Of a DNA stretch of 64,000 bases, positions 40,604 to 49,713 are shown in pieces. The notes beneath the pieces were generated by a model, which was not told where the DNA came from, did not search any database, and saw nothing but the letters and a program-made list of their open reading frames with translations. The DNA comes from Bacillus alveayuensis (GTDB lineage: Bacteria; Bacillota; Bacilli; Bacillales; Aeribacillaceae): contig JAUSTR010000002.1 of the NCBI GenBank assembly GCA_030812955.1, positions 124,001-188,000 on the forward strand, read 5' to 3'. Positions within the stretch are counted from its first letter, which is position 1. Each line of letters starts with the position of its first letter. Made by a program: the position numbers and the translations under genes.

Positions 40604-41782
40604 ATGAGAGAAGCCGTCATTGTAGCAGGTGCTAGAACACCTGTTGGGAAAGCAAAGAAAGGAACACTTGCAACGGTTCGGACTGATGATTTAGGTGCTT
40701 TAGTCGTGAAAGAAACAATAAAGAGGGCTGGAAATTATGATGGCAATATTGATGATTTAATATTCGGTTGTGCCATGCCGGAAGCGGAACAAGGATTAAA
40801 TATGGCGAGAAACATTGGGGCGCTTGCTGGATTACCTCATACGGTTCCAGCCATTACGATTAATCGCTACTGCTCCTCAGGGTTACAAGCCATTGCCTAT
40901 GCTGCGGAACGAATTATGCTAGGGCATTCAGATACCATTATTGCTGGTGGAGCAGAGTCTATGAGTCTTGTACCGATGATGGGACACGTGTTGCGTCCAA
41001 ATGCAAAACTTGCCGAAGAAGCCCCTGAATATTATATGAGCATGGGACATACGGCAGAGCAAGTAGCAAAAAAATATGGTGTTAGCCGTGAAGATCAAGA
41101 TGAATTTGCTGTTTTAAGCCATCAAAAAGCGGCAAAAGCCATACGAGAAGGTAAGTTTGATGACGAAATTGTTCGGGTTCAGGTAACAGTAAGAGAGGTT
41201 GGGAAAGATCGTCAAATAAAAGAGTCTGTCATTGAGTTTAAACAAGATGAAGGTGTTCGCCCCGATACAAGTAAAGAAGTTCTCTCAACATTAAAACCAG
41301 TTTTTGCAGTTGATGGATCGGTCACGGCAGGCAACTCCTCACAGACGAGTGATGGAGCGGCAGCTGTTATGCTCATGGATCGCGAAAAGGCGGAATCTCT
41401 TGGCCTAAAACCATTAGCAAAATTTCGGTCATTTGCGGTTGGAGGTGTTCCTCCAGAAGTCATGGGAATAGGTCCTGTTGTTGCTGTTCCAAAAGCATTA
41501 AAGCTAGCAGGACTTGAACTATCTGATATTGGCTTATTTGAGTTAAATGAAGCTTTTGCCTCTCAATCGATTCAAGTTATTAGAGAATTAGGATTAGATG
41601 AAGAGAAAGTGAATGTCAATGGCGGAGCGATAGCCTTAGGGCATCCGCTTGGATGTACAGGGGCTAAATTGACGTTGACTTTACTACATGAAATGAAGCG
41701 TCGCAACGAACAGTTTGGAGTTGTCACGATGTGTATTGGTGGAGGTATGGGAGCTGCAGGAGTGTTTGAGTTAATTTCTTAA
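40604..41782 (+). CDS. fadA: acetyl-CoA acyltransferase, thiolase (FadA)
   Basis: Cleaves 3-ketoacyl-CoA to acetyl-CoA and a shortened acyl-CoA, the last step of beta-oxidation. In its 392 residues the nucleophile is Cys90 in [10 protein letters not shown], the catalytic His lies in [11 protein letters not shown] and the second Cys in [12 protein letters not shown], all intact. GAGGAGGTAAAG precedes the ATG, 17 bases after fadN. Confidence 0.97.
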   Translation: MREAVIVAGARTPVGKAKKGTLATVRTDDLGALVVKETIKRAGNYDGNIDDLIFGCAMPEAEQGLNMARNIGALAGLPHTVPAITINRYCSSGLQAIAYAAERIMLGHSDTIIAGGAESMSLVPMMGHVLRPNAKLAEEAPEYYMSMGHTAEQVAKKYGVSREDQDEFAVLSHQKAAKAIREGKFDDEIVRVQVTVREVGKDRQIKESVIEFKQDEGVRPDTSKEVLSTLKPVFAVDGSVTAGNSSQTSDGAAAVMLMDREKAESLGLKPLAKFRSFAVGGVPPEVMGIGPVVAVPKALKLAGLELSDIGLFELNEAFASQSIQVIRELGLDEEKVNVNGGAIALGHPLGCTGAKLTLTLLHEMKRRNEQFGVVTMCIGGGMGAAGVFELIS

Positions 41783-41804
41783 TTAGAAAGGTGGAGGGTT
41801 TTTT

Positions 41805-43589
41805 ATGGCAAACAAAACAGATTCCTATATTAAAGGTGGCAGCTTCATTTTAGATGATGTCACGTATGATCAAGTGTTTACCCCTGAAGATTTTACAGAG
41901 GAACAGAAAATGATTGGAAAAACAACGGAAGACTTTGTGGTGAATGAGGTAGTACCACATATAGATGAATTGGAAAATCAACAGTTTGATATTTCAATCA
42001 AGCTACTAAAAAAGGCAGGGGAATTAGGTCTGTTAGGCGCTGATATCCCTGAAGAATATGGAGGACTAGGTTTAGATAAAGTGAGCTCTGCTCTTATTGC
42101 AGAAAAGTTTTCTCGTGCCGGCGGCTTTTCGGTTACTTTTGGAGCTCATGTTGGCATTGGGACCTTACCGATTGTTTTATTTGGTACAGAAGAACAAAAG
42201 AAAAAATATTTACCGAAACTCGCTACAGGTGAAAAAATTGCTGCTTATGCGTTAACAGAGCCGGGTTCAGGGTCTGATGCTCTCGGTGCTAAAACAACAG
42301 CTAAATTAAATGCAGAAGGCACTCACTATATTTTAAACGGTGAAAAGCAATGGATTACGAACTCAGGTTTTGCTGATGTTTTTGTCGTTTACGCAAAAAT
42401 AGATGGGGAACATTTTACCGCATTTATTGTTGAACGAGACTTCCCAGGTGTCTCAACAGGTCCAGAAGAAAAGAAAATGGGAATCAAAAGCTCTTCAACA
42501 AGAACCTTAATTTTAGAAGATGTACATGTTCCAAAAGAAAATGTTCTTGGGGAAATAGGAAAAGGCCATGTTATCGCCTTCAATATTTTAAATATTGGAC
42601 GCTATAAACTAGCACTTGGAGCCATTGGAGGAAGTAAACGAGTTTTAGAACTTTCAGCACAATATGCAAATCAACGTCATCAGTTTAAACAGCCTTTATC
42701 GAATTTTACACTTATTCAAGAAAAACTAGCGAACATGGCAACGAAGTTATATGCAATGGAAAGCTCTGTCTATCGTACTGTCGGTTTATTTGAAGAGCGA
42801 ATGAGCAAATTATCTTCTGAAGAAGTGAAAGATGGAAGGGCGGTTGCGGCCTCTATCGCCGAATATGCGATTGAATGCTCATTAAACAAAGTATTTGGTT
42901 CGGAAACATTGGATTATATTGCTGATGAAGGTGTTCAAATACATGGCGGATACGGATATATGATGGAATATGAAGTGGAAAGAGCATACCGCGATTCACG
43001 AATTAATCGTATATTTGAAGGTACAAACGAAATTAACCGTTTGCTCGTTCCTGGAACGTATTTACGGAAAGCGATGAAAGGAGAACTTCCATTATTCCAA
43101 AAAGCTCAGGCGCTTCAGGAAGAATTGATGATGATGATTCCAGAGGAAGTAGGGGAAGGAACGCTTGAACAAGAAAAATATTTACTGAAAAATGCGAAAA
43201 AAATTGCGTTAATGATCGCTGGCCTTGCTGCACAAAAATATGCTCAATCCCTTCAAAAAGAACAAGAGCTATTAGTGAACATTGCGGATATCGTAAGCAA
43301 TGTATATGCAATGGAATCAGCGATTTTACGTACAGAAAAGTCGATTGCAAAATCTGGAGAAGAGAAAAACAAACAGAAGCTTTACTACACACAAGTTTTC
43401 TGTCAAGAAGCGTTTTATGCAATTGAAAATGATGCAAAAGAGTCGCTTGTAGCGCTTGAACAAGGTGACGGCCTCCGCATGATGTTATCATCATTACGTA
43501 AATTGACGAGACATACTCCTATGAATGTTATTGAAAAGAAACGTGAGATTGCCAAACAAATTATCGAGGAAGAACGCTATATTGTGTAG
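41805..43589 (+). CDS. fadE: acyl-CoA dehydrogenase (FadE)
   Basis: FAD enzyme that introduces the trans-2 double bond into acyl-CoA. The 594-residue length is the long FadE form of bacilli, with a C-terminal extension of about 180 residues beyond the classical acyl-CoA dehydrogenase fold. Visible are YALTEPGSGSDALGAKTTA, WITNSGFADVFVVYAK, the late HGGYGYM and YRDSRINRIFEGTNEINRL, where the Glu of FEGTNE is the usual base. AGGTGGAGG precedes the ATG. A terminator follows within ten bases. Confidence 0.96.
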   Translation: MANKTDSYIKGGSFILDDVTYDQVFTPEDFTEEQKMIGKTTEDFVVNEVVPHIDELENQQFDISIKLLKKAGELGLLGADIPEEYGGLGLDKVSSALIAEKFSRAGGFSVTFGAHVGIGTLPIVLFGTEEQKKKYLPKLATGEKIAAYALTEPGSGSDALGAKTTAKLNAEGTHYILNGEKQWITNSGFADVFVVYAKIDGEHFTAFIVERDFPGVSTGPEEKKMGIKSSSTRTLILEDVHVPKENVLGEIGKGHVIAFNILNIGRYKLALGAIGGSKRVLELSAQYANQRHQFKQPLSNFTLIQEKLANMATKLYAMESSVYRTVGLFEERMSKLSSEEVKDGRAVAASIAEYAIECSLNKVFGSETLDYIADEGVQIHGGYGYMMEYEVERAYRDSRINRIFEGTNEINRLLVPGTYLRKAMKGELPLFQKAQALQEELMMMIPEEVGEGTLEQEKYLLKNAKKIALMIAGLAAQKYAQSLQKEQELLVNIADIVSNVYAMESAILRTEKSIAKSGEEKNKQKLYYTQVFCQEAFYAIENDAKESLVALEQGDGLRMMLSSLRKLTRHTPMNVIEKKREIAKQIIEEERYIV

Positions 43590-43598
43590 TCACGAAAT

Positions 43599-43630
43599 AT
43601 CCTAATCCTCTTTGGGTTAGGATTTTTTTG
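43599..43630 (+). terminator. intrinsic terminator of the fad operon
   Basis: ATCCTAATCC (43599-43608) pairs with GGGTTAGGAT (43614-43623, one G-T) and is followed by seven Ts in total. Confidence 0.9.
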
Positions 43631-43653
43631 TAATGTATGAAAATTAATATTTT

Positions 43654-43863
43654 TAGTCTGTTTTTGCAAGCTTGTTGCTTTTCGATTGTCAATGAACCAA
43701 ACAAAGCAACGTGATCGGACAAATCACATTTGTCCGATCATCGACTTTTGTCGGTTTACGTCACGCTTTAGCGTGACATAGCAAGCGTATCGATTGCCTG
43801 ACAGTCGAAAAGCTATAGTATAGTAAAGCAATGTTTACAATCATCATAATGAAAAGAGGCTTT
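43654..43863 (+). repeat. dispersed multi-hairpin repeat, copy C (most complete, about 210 bp)
   Basis: Outer arms GCTTTTCGATTGTCA (43677-43691) and TGACAGTCGAAAAGC (43799-43813) enclose GATCGGACAAAT-CAC-ATTTGTCCGATC, then GTCACGCT-TT-AGCGTGAC, then a weaker AGCAAGC/GATTGCC hairpin. Its left half matches copies B and D; its right half, read in reverse complement, matches the left half of copy A through more than 60 bases. The ends AGTCTG and GAGGCTTT resemble the other copies' ends. No coding frame. Confidence 0.85.
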
Positions 43864-43987
43864 GTTGAAGATCATGTTCATTTGATAACGTAGAAATTTT
43901 AAAAAAAAAATAAAACGATCTGTTATGCTTGAAAAAGTAATTATGATAAAATATGAATAAGCAGAAAAATTACAGGTGGTGGATTTA

Positions 43988-44362
43988 GTGGCATTAACGT
44001 TTTATTGGTACCCAAAATGTGGGACATGCCGTAAAGCGAAAAAATGGCTTGAGGGGCATGGAGTTGATTTTCAAGAAGTACATATTGTGGAAAATCCCCC
44101 AACTAAAGATGAATTAAAGGATTTATTTCATAAAAGCGGATTAGAAGTCAAACAGTTTTTTAATACGAGTGGGCATAAATATCGTGAATTAAGGTTAAAA
44201 GATAAAGTAAAAACAGCTTCTGAAGATGAGCTGTTAGAACTATTAGCGTCGGATGGAATGTTGTTAAAACGCCCAATTTTGACAGATGGAAATAAAGTAA
44301 CGGTTGGATTTAAAGAAGAACAATTCGAACAAACTTGGCTGAAATTAGAAAAAGATTTTTAA
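43988..44362 (+). CDS. yusI: ArsC/Spx-family thioredoxin-fold protein (YusI)
   Basis: 124 residues of the ArsC/Spx fold. The CGTC pair is at residues 11-14 (TFYWYPKCGTCRKAKKWL), followed by the family's PPTKDELKDLF and LLKRPILTDGNKVTVGF. Spx-type regulators bind RNA polymerase; YusI has no established function. The start is GTG 43988, with AGGTGGTGG upstream; the in-frame GTG at 43976 lies inside that site. It is next to gcvH, as in B. subtilis. Confidence 0.88.
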   Translation: MALTFYWYPKCGTCRKAKKWLEGHGVDFQEVHIVENPPTKDELKDLFHKSGLEVKQFFNTSGHKYRELRLKDKVKTASEDELLELLASDGMLLKRPILTDGNKVTVGFKEEQFEQTWLKLEKDF

Positions 44363-44430
44363 AATCTTTCAGTTTAAAGACAAAATCTATATAAAAGGTT
44401 TTGTCAGACTGAGTCTGAGAGATTTTTTAA
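44361..44430 (+). terminator. two-stem terminator after yusI
   Basis: Outer arms AAAATCTTTCAG (44361-44372) and CTGAGAGATTTT (44415-44426, one G-T) enclose an inner GACAAAA/TTTTGTC stem. A T-run follows. The outer stem starts at the yusI stop codon. Confidence 0.75.
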
Positions 44431-44477
44431 ATTTTTTTCAAAAAAAATAATGAATATTTATGTGGAGGGAATAAAAA

Positions 44478-44861
44478 ATGAACACACCAAAAGAGCTGCG
44501 CTATTCGGAAGAACATGAATGGGTTAAAGTTGAAGGTGACAAGGTTCGAGTAGGGATAACAGATTTTGCTCAATCAGAATTAGGGGATATCGTTTTTGTC
44601 GAACTCCCAGAAGTAGGCGATGAGATTGTAGCAAATGAACCATTCGGAAGTGTTGAATCAGTAAAAACCGTATCTGAATTATATGCACCAATTAGCGGTA
44701 AAGTTGTTGAAGTGAATGAGGATTTAAATGATAATCCAGAATATGTAAATGAATCACCATATGAAAAAGCGTGGATGATTGTTGTTGAACCGAATGATAT
44801 TCATGAAGTAGACAATCTTATGACTGCTGAACAATACGAAGAGATGGTTAAAGAAGATTAA
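44478..44861 (+). CDS. gcvH: glycine cleavage system H protein
   Basis: Lipoyl carrier of the glycine cleavage complex and, in Bacillus, the relay protein from which lipoyl groups reach other complexes. The 127-residue protein has the lipoylation site Lys63 in [16 protein letters not shown], the preceding FGSVES loop and the [20 protein letters not shown] segment. GTGGAGGG precedes the ATG. The P and T protein genes are not nearby, and no glycine riboswitch is seen. Confidence 0.97.
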   Translation: MNTPKELRYSEEHEWVKVEGDKVRVGITDFAQSELGDIVFVELPEVGDEIVANEPFGSVESVKTVSELYAPISGKVVEVNEDLNDNPEYVNESPYEKAWMIVVEPNDIHEVDNLMTAEQYEEMVKED

Positions 44862-44870
44862 TTTGAACCA

Positions 44871-44911
44871 AAACATCCTTTCTCGTTATTTTTGAGAAGG
44901 GTGTTTTTATT
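44871..44911 (+). terminator. intrinsic terminator after gcvH
   Basis: ACATCCTTTCTC (44873-44884) pairs with GAGAAGGGTGT (44894-44904, one bulge and one wobble), followed by TTTTTAT. Confidence 0.75.
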
Positions 44912-45021
44912 TATAGTAGGATGGCCTTTCTATTTAAATAAAATCGATGAAAAAAGGAAAACAACCTTTATTACACGAATATACTATATGAAAAGTGTAT
45001 AATGTGAAACAGGTGATGATG

Positions 45022-45369
45022 ATGGCAGTCATGGATGTTGATAAGGTCATTATCGTTGAAGGGAAGTCTGATAAACGAAAAGTGGAAACGGTGATTAATG
45101 AACCTGTTGAAATTATTTGCACAAATGGAACGTTAAGTCTGTCTAAATTAGACGAATTAGTAGAAAATTTATATTTTAAAGAAGTTTACGTATTGGTAGA
45201 TGCAGATGAAGCTGGAGAGAAATTACGAAAACAATTTAAGCGGGAGTTTCCAGAAGCATCTCATTTATACATTGATAAAATGTATCGGGAAGTGGCTGCT
45301 GCACCCGATCAGCATATTGCTTCTGTTTTGTTAAGCGCAAATATTGACGTGCAAACAAAATTTTTATAA
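45022..45369 (+). CDS. yusF: Toprim-domain protein (YusF)
   Basis: A 115-residue protein that is essentially a lone Toprim fold: VIIVEGKSDKRKVETVI near 8-24 supplies the Glu, and VYVLVDADEAGEKLRKQFK supplies the DxD. Small Toprim proteins of this type include RNase M5-like nucleases; YusF itself has no settled function. ATG 45022 follows CAGGTGATG. The adjacent thioredoxin gene starts 25 bases after its stop. Confidence 0.85.
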   Translation: MAVMDVDKVIIVEGKSDKRKVETVINEPVEIICTNGTLSLSKLDELVENLYFKEVYVLVDADEAGEKLRKQFKREFPEASHLYIDKMYREVAAAPDQHIASVLLSANIDVQTKFL

Positions 45370-45394
45370 TAAAGAGGTGCTATATTTAGTAACG

Positions 45395-45703
45395 ATGATT
45401 GAGATAACGGATGAACAACTGAAAACGATTGAGAAAGAAGATCAACTTTTTCTCTACTTATACACCCCTCTTTGTGGTACATGTCAATTAGCGAAAAAAA
45501 TGTTAACGATTGTTGAGGAAGCAATCCCTACCCTTCATATTTATATGAAGGATTTAAATTATGCACCAACTTTTGCGGAAAAATGGGAGATTGGAAGTGT
45601 TCCTTGCTTATTAATATTTAAGCATGGGAAATTAGTTTTAAAAAAGTATGCGTTTCATTCCCTTGAACATATTTATGAAACGTTAAAAGAATATGCCGCT
45701 TAA
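45395..45703 (+). CDS. yusE: thioredoxin-like protein (YusE)
   Basis: 102 residues with a thioredoxin fold. The active site is CGTC (YLYTPLCGTCQLAKKML) and the cis-proline segment is IGSVPCLLIF. It is probably a cytoplasmic thiol-disulfide protein of unknown partner. ATG 45395 is chosen; AAAGAGGTG is 15 bases upstream, a longer spacing than usual, and an in-frame GTG overlaps that site, so the start is less sure. A terminator follows. Confidence 0.86.
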   Translation: MIEITDEQLKTIEKEDQLFLYLYTPLCGTCQLAKKMLTIVEEAIPTLHIYMKDLNYAPTFAEKWEIGSVPCLLIFKHGKLVLKKYAFHSLEHIYETLKEYAA

Positions 45704-45721
45704 ATCAGCATTTGCTCGACG

Positions 45722-45745
45722 AGCCGCCAATTTGGCGGCTTTTTA
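45722..45745 (+). terminator. intrinsic terminator after yusE
   Basis: AGCCGCCA (45722-45729) pairs with TGGCGGCT (45733-45740) with a three-base loop, then TTTTT. Confidence 0.9.
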
Positions 45746-45877
45746 TATGTCTTGGTTTTTTCTTTATTTCTTGGGAAATATGTCATTTCAAAGCATAAAA
45801 AGTCGATAAGTAATAGGAGGAAGGGAGTAACAAGAAAAGAATTAGTCAAAGGAAAAGAAGGGTAGGAGTGATGAGAT

Positions 45878-46228
45878 ATGCTTGAATTGTTAACAAACAA
45901 GGTGAATTCCTGCGATCTAATCAAGCCCTTGCTTCCTAAAGAGCCGATATTTATTTCCTTTCAAGGAAGTGAAGGTAAATGCTGTCACTATGTATTAAAT
46001 TTTAAAGGATTACAGCCACTAAAGGAAATTCCTGAAATATTACACGTTAAAATAGTAGGAAATTCTGAACAATTACAGGAACTGATCAAAGGAGAGCTGC
46101 GGCTCCAACAACTGATGAAGTTAAATGCTTTAAAGGTGGAAGGAAAGTTTCGAGACATCTTAAAAATTGAAGCGATGATTTCTTTATCTGTAAGTTCAGA
46201 AAATTCGTTGACTTCGGACAATATATAA
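45878..46228 (+). CDS. yusD: YusD-like protein, SCP2-like, unknown function
   Basis: 116 residues, soluble, with EPIFISFQGSEGKCCHYVLN and a helical C terminus. Position and size match yusD, next to yusE in B. subtilis; the fold looks like a short SCP2/sterol-carrier type domain, but this is a weak call. GGTAGGAGTGATGAG precedes ATG 45878. No operon link beyond the intact yus gene order. Confidence 0.7.
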   Translation: MLELLTNKVNSCDLIKPLLPKEPIFISFQGSEGKCCHYVLNFKGLQPLKEIPEILHVKIVGNSEQLQELIKGELRLQQLMKLNALKVEGKFRDILKIEAMISLSVSSENSLTSDNI

Positions 46229-46285
46229 TATAAGATTTTTATAATCTCGAATGTAAACATATGAACTGAAGAGGAGGAAGTAAAG

Positions 46286-47605
46286 ATGGGAGAACAATCC
46301 TATCGTTTAGAGACTATCAGTATACATGGTGGTTTAAAAAAAGATTCAAGGACAGGGGCAAGGGCTGTTCCGATTTATCAATCAAATGCATATTTATTTG
46401 AGAATACGGAACATGCTCAAAACTTATTTGCCCTTAAGGAAGAAGGGTATATTTATTCAAGAATTCACAATCCTACCGTTACAGTATTAGAAGAACGGGT
46501 AGCGGCACTTGAAGGCGGTGTTGGTGCTCTTGCGGTTTCGAGTGGAATGGCAGCGATTGCATTAGCGATATTAAACATTGCTCATGCAGGTGATGAAATT
46601 GTCGCAGCATCCACTTTATATGGGGGAACATATAATTTATTTTCGACAACATTACCAAAGTATGGTATTAAAACAATTTTTGTTGACCCAGAAGATGTAA
46701 ATAATTTTAGAAAAGCGATCACTCCTAAAACGAAGGCTATTTTCGCTGAGACGATCGGAAATCCTAGCTTGCATGTTCTAGATATAGAAGAAGTTGCAAA
46801 AATAGCACACGAGGCGGGAATTCCACTAATTGTCGATAATACGTTTGCTACTCCTTATTTATGCAGACCAATTGATTATGGTGCAGATATTGTCGTTCAT
46901 TCGGCTACGAAATGGTTATTAGGAAACGGTACGACACTTGGTGGAATTATTGTAGATGGAGGAAAATTTGATTGGAATACTGAAAAATTCCCAGGATTTA
47001 CAACTCCAGATGCGAGTTACCATAATTTAGTTTATGCAGAAGCGTTAGGGCCTTTAGCATACATAGTGAAAGCCCGTGTTCAATTATTGCGGGATTTAGG
47101 GCCAGCATTAAGTCCTTATAATGCCTTTCAATTTAATCTAGGTCTTGAAACATTGCATGTTCGAATGAAGGAGCATATTCATAATACGAGAAAAGTTGTT
47201 CAATACTTACAAAATCACCCAAGTGTAAATTGGATTCTTTATCCAGAGCTTGAAAACCATCCTGCAAACGATTTAGCGAAAAAATATTTACCAAAAGGAG
47301 CAGGTTCTGTTATTGTTTTCGGAATAAACGGCGGACGAGAAGCTGGACGTAAATTAATTGATTCCGTTCAACTTTGGTCTCACGTTGCCAATGTTGGCGA
47401 TGCTAAAAGTCTCATTATTCATCCAGCTAGCACAACACACCAGCAATTAAGTGATGAGGAATTAGAACAGGCGGGTGTAACGGAAGATTTAATTCGTTTA
47501 TCGGTTGGAATTGAACATATTGATGATATATTAGACGATTTAGAACAGGCGATTGAAAAAGCAACTGGGAAAAGATCAAATCATTCGGAATCTGTCACGA
47601 ATTAA
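46286..47605 (+). CDS. metY: O-acetylhomoserine aminocarboxypropyltransferase / sulfhydrylase
   Basis: PLP enzyme that forms homocysteine from O-acetylhomoserine and sulfide. The 439 residues are the long OAH-sulfhydrylase form rather than the 380-residue cystathionine synthase. The PLP lysine is Lys209 in VHSATKWLLGNGTTLGGI; YSRIHNPTVTVLEERVAAL and the N-terminal ETISIHGG are typical. GAGGAGGAAG precedes the ATG. It lies upstream of the S-box riboswitch that controls metNIQ and has no S-box leader itself in this window, an unusual arrangement for a methionine gene. Confidence 0.9.
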   Translation: MGEQSYRLETISIHGGLKKDSRTGARAVPIYQSNAYLFENTEHAQNLFALKEEGYIYSRIHNPTVTVLEERVAALEGGVGALAVSSGMAAIALAILNIAHAGDEIVAASTLYGGTYNLFSTTLPKYGIKTIFVDPEDVNNFRKAITPKTKAIFAETIGNPSLHVLDIEEVAKIAHEAGIPLIVDNTFATPYLCRPIDYGADIVVHSATKWLLGNGTTLGGIIVDGGKFDWNTEKFPGFTTPDASYHNLVYAEALGPLAYIVKARVQLLRDLGPALSPYNAFQFNLGLETLHVRMKEHIHNTRKVVQYLQNHPSVNWILYPELENHPANDLAKKYLPKGAGSVIVFGINGGREAGRKLIDSVQLWSHVANVGDAKSLIIHPASTTHQQLSDEELEQAGVTEDLIRLSVGIEHIDDILDDLEQAIEKATGKRSNHSESVTN

Positions 47606-47700
47606 TCGATTTTTTTATTGACATGGCCAATCATCAATGCTAGAATCTAATTCAGTTGAATTTTGGTGTTATGCTTAACAGAATATTTACATTTTATTTT

Positions 47701-47812
47701 CTCTTATCCAGAGAGGTGGAGGGAAGTGCCCTATGAAGCCCGGCAACCGTCAACGATACGTTGAAATGGTGCCAATTCACGCAAAGCGATGAATCGCTTT
47801 GAAAGATGAGAG
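47701..47812 (+). ncRNA. SAM-I (S-box) riboswitch aptamer
   Basis: Canonical S-box blocks in order: CTCTTATCCAGAGAGGTGGA, GGGAAGTGCCCTATGAAGCC, CGGCAACC, GGTGCCAATTC and a closing GATGAGAG pairing with the 5' CTCTTATC. When SAM binds, the terminator at 47837 forms and metNIQ is switched off. Confidence 0.97.
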
Positions 47813-47836
47813 AAAGGTGTAGATGCTTGCATTATG

Positions 47837-47865
47837 CCTTTCTGCTCATGCAGAAAGGTTTTTTT
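47837..47865 (+). terminator. S-box expression-platform terminator
   Basis: CCTTTCTG (47837-47844) and CAGAAAGG (47851-47858) form a perfect stem followed by seven Ts. AGAAAGGTG at 47811-47819 at the aptamer's end could pair with the left arm as antiterminator. Confidence 0.92.
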
Positions 47866-48015
47866 ACACCATCGAAAAATATCTTGAAAATAAAGAGGTT
47901 AAACGACTTAGTAGATCATTTTACGTACAAACTATATGTCAGGCTATCGTCTCCTTATCATAAGCTTGGCAGTCGCACATCATGTGTTAACTTCGTTTTG
48001 AAAGAAGGTGAAAAA

Positions 48016-49041
48016 GTGATTTCTCTTAGCAATATAACGAAAATATATTCATCTCCAAATGGCGATGTAAAAGCTGTTGATCAAATAAATCTTCGTATTA
48101 AAAAAGGGGAAATATTCGGAATCATCGGATATAGTGGTGCAGGAAAAAGTACGCTTATTCGATTGTTAAATGGTTTAGAAAAGCCTACTTCTGGCTCCAT
48201 TGAAATCGGTGGAATTAGAATCGACGAAATTAAAGGGGAGAAATTACGTAAAGCTCGTCAAGAAATTAGTATGATTTTCCAGCATTTTAATTTACTTTGG
48301 TCCAGAACCATTGAGGAAAATATTTCTTTTCCTTTAGAGATTGCAGGAGTTGAAAAAAAAGAGCGGATCAAGCGGGTTCGTGAGTTAATTAAGCTTGTAG
48401 GTCTTGAAGGAAGGGAAAAAGCTTATCCTTCCCAGCTAAGTGGAGGACAAAAGCAACGTGTAGGAATTGCCCGTGCATTAGCAAACAATCCAAAAGTTTT
48501 GCTATGTGATGAAGCGACGTCTGCACTCGATCCTCAAACAACGGATTCGATTTTAGATTTACTCGTTGATATTAATGAACGATTAGGATTAACGATCGTA
48601 TTAATTACTCATGAAATGCATGTGATTCGAAAAATTTGTCATCGTGTTGCTGTCATGGAAAATGGGAGAATTGTTGAAGAGGGTGAAGTATTGAATGTTT
48701 TTCGTCACCCTAAACAACCAATTACCCGTCGATTTGTGCAGCAAGTAACAGAGCCTGAAGAAACGAAAGAAACGATTAGTCATTTATTATCTCAATATAA
48801 AAGTGGACAAATTGTTCAATTAACATTTATTGGAGATGCAGCTGAGCAGCCGATTATTTCTAACTTAATGAACGAGTTTGATATTTCCATTAATATTTTA
48901 CAAGGGAAAATTTCACAAACACAGCGTGGAGCTTACGGCACATTATTTATCCATATTGATGGCGACAAAAAAAGTATTGATGAAGCGATCGAATTTCTCC
49001 GGAAACATCATGTGCAAGTGGAGGTGATCGCAAATGCTTAA
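48016..49041 (+). CDS. metN: methionine ABC transporter ATPase MetN
   Basis: A 341-residue ATPase of the D/L-methionine importer, the same length as in B. subtilis. Walker [10 protein letters not shown] near 38-46, signature [15 protein letters not shown], Walker [13 protein letters not shown], switch His in LITHEMHV, and a C-terminal NIL domain (from about 265) that senses internal methionine. The start is GTG 48016, with AAAGAAGGTG upstream; the longer frame to 47806 is riboswitch sequence. Overlaps metI by eight bases. Confidence 0.96.
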   Translation: MISLSNITKIYSSPNGDVKAVDQINLRIKKGEIFGIIGYSGAGKSTLIRLLNGLEKPTSGSIEIGGIRIDEIKGEKLRKARQEISMIFQHFNLLWSRTIEENISFPLEIAGVEKKERIKRVRELIKLVGLEGREKAYPSQLSGGQKQRVGIARALANNPKVLLCDEATSALDPQTTDSILDLLVDINERLGLTIVLITHEMHVIRKICHRVAVMENGRIVEEGEVLNVFRHPKQPITRRFVQQVTEPEETKETISHLLSQYKSGQIVQLTFIGDAAEQPIISNLMNEFDISINILQGKISQTQRGAYGTLFIHIDGDKKSIDEAIEFLRKHHVQVEVIANA

Positions 49042-49702
49042 ACAATTATTACCGAATGTGAAGTGGGATAAAGTTTGGGAGGCTACTCTAGAAACGATTT
49101 ATATGACGGGTGTTTCCGTTTTCGCTACCTTTATAATTGGAATTATTCTTGGTTTATTATTATTTTTAACGTCAAAAGGAAACATTTGGGAAAATCGATT
49201 TATTAATAGCATTGTAGCATCATTCGTGAATATTTTTCGCTCCATTCCTTTTATCATTCTCATCATCCTTCTTATTCCTTTTACAAAAGCTGTTGTTGGA
49301 ACCATATTAGGAGCTAATGCCGCTTTACCTGCATTGATCATTGGTGCGGCGCCTTTTTACGGACGAATGGTTGAAATTGCCTTAAGGGAAATTGATAAAG
49401 GGGTTATTGAAGCAGCAAAAGCGATGGGTGCGAAAACAAGTACGATTATTTTCAAAGTCCTCATCCCAGAATCAATGCCTGCTTTAGTCTCTGGTATTAC
49501 GGTAACCGCAATCGCTTTAGTAGGCTATACAGCAATGGCTGGTGTTGTAGGAGCTGGAGGACTTGGGAATCTTGCCTATTTAGAGGGCTTTCAACGAAAT
49601 AATAACGATGTTACTGTTGTTGCAACCATTTTAATATTACTGATAGTTTTTATCATCCAATATATTGGAGATCAAATAACTGCAAAATTAGATAAACGAT
49701 AG
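49034..49702 (+). CDS. metI: methionine ABC transporter permease MetI (MetP)
   Basis: A 222-residue membrane permease with five helices. The cytoplasmic coupling EAA loop is visible as IEAAKAMGAKTSTIIFKVLIPE, and VGYTAMAGVVGAGGLGNLA follows. It begins inside the end of metN, translationally coupled, with GTGGAGGTGATCG as ribosome binding site. The substrate-binding protein gene follows 11 bases downstream, completing the importer. Confidence 0.96.
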   Translation: MLKQLLPNVKWDKVWEATLETIYMTGVSVFATFIIGIILGLLLFLTSKGNIWENRFINSIVASFVNIFRSIPFIILIILLIPFTKAVVGTILGANAALPALIIGAAPFYGRMVEIALREIDKGVIEAAKAMGAKTSTIIFKVLIPESMPALVSGITVTAIALVGYTAMAGVVGAGGLGNLAYLEGFQRNNNDVTVVATILILLIVFIIQYIGDQITAKLDKR

Positions 49703-49713
49703 GAGGAAAAAAG

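Noticed and set aside
44363..44477. glycine riboswitch before gcvH
   Set aside because: The interval contains a terminator hairpin only; no tandem aptamer sequence is visible.
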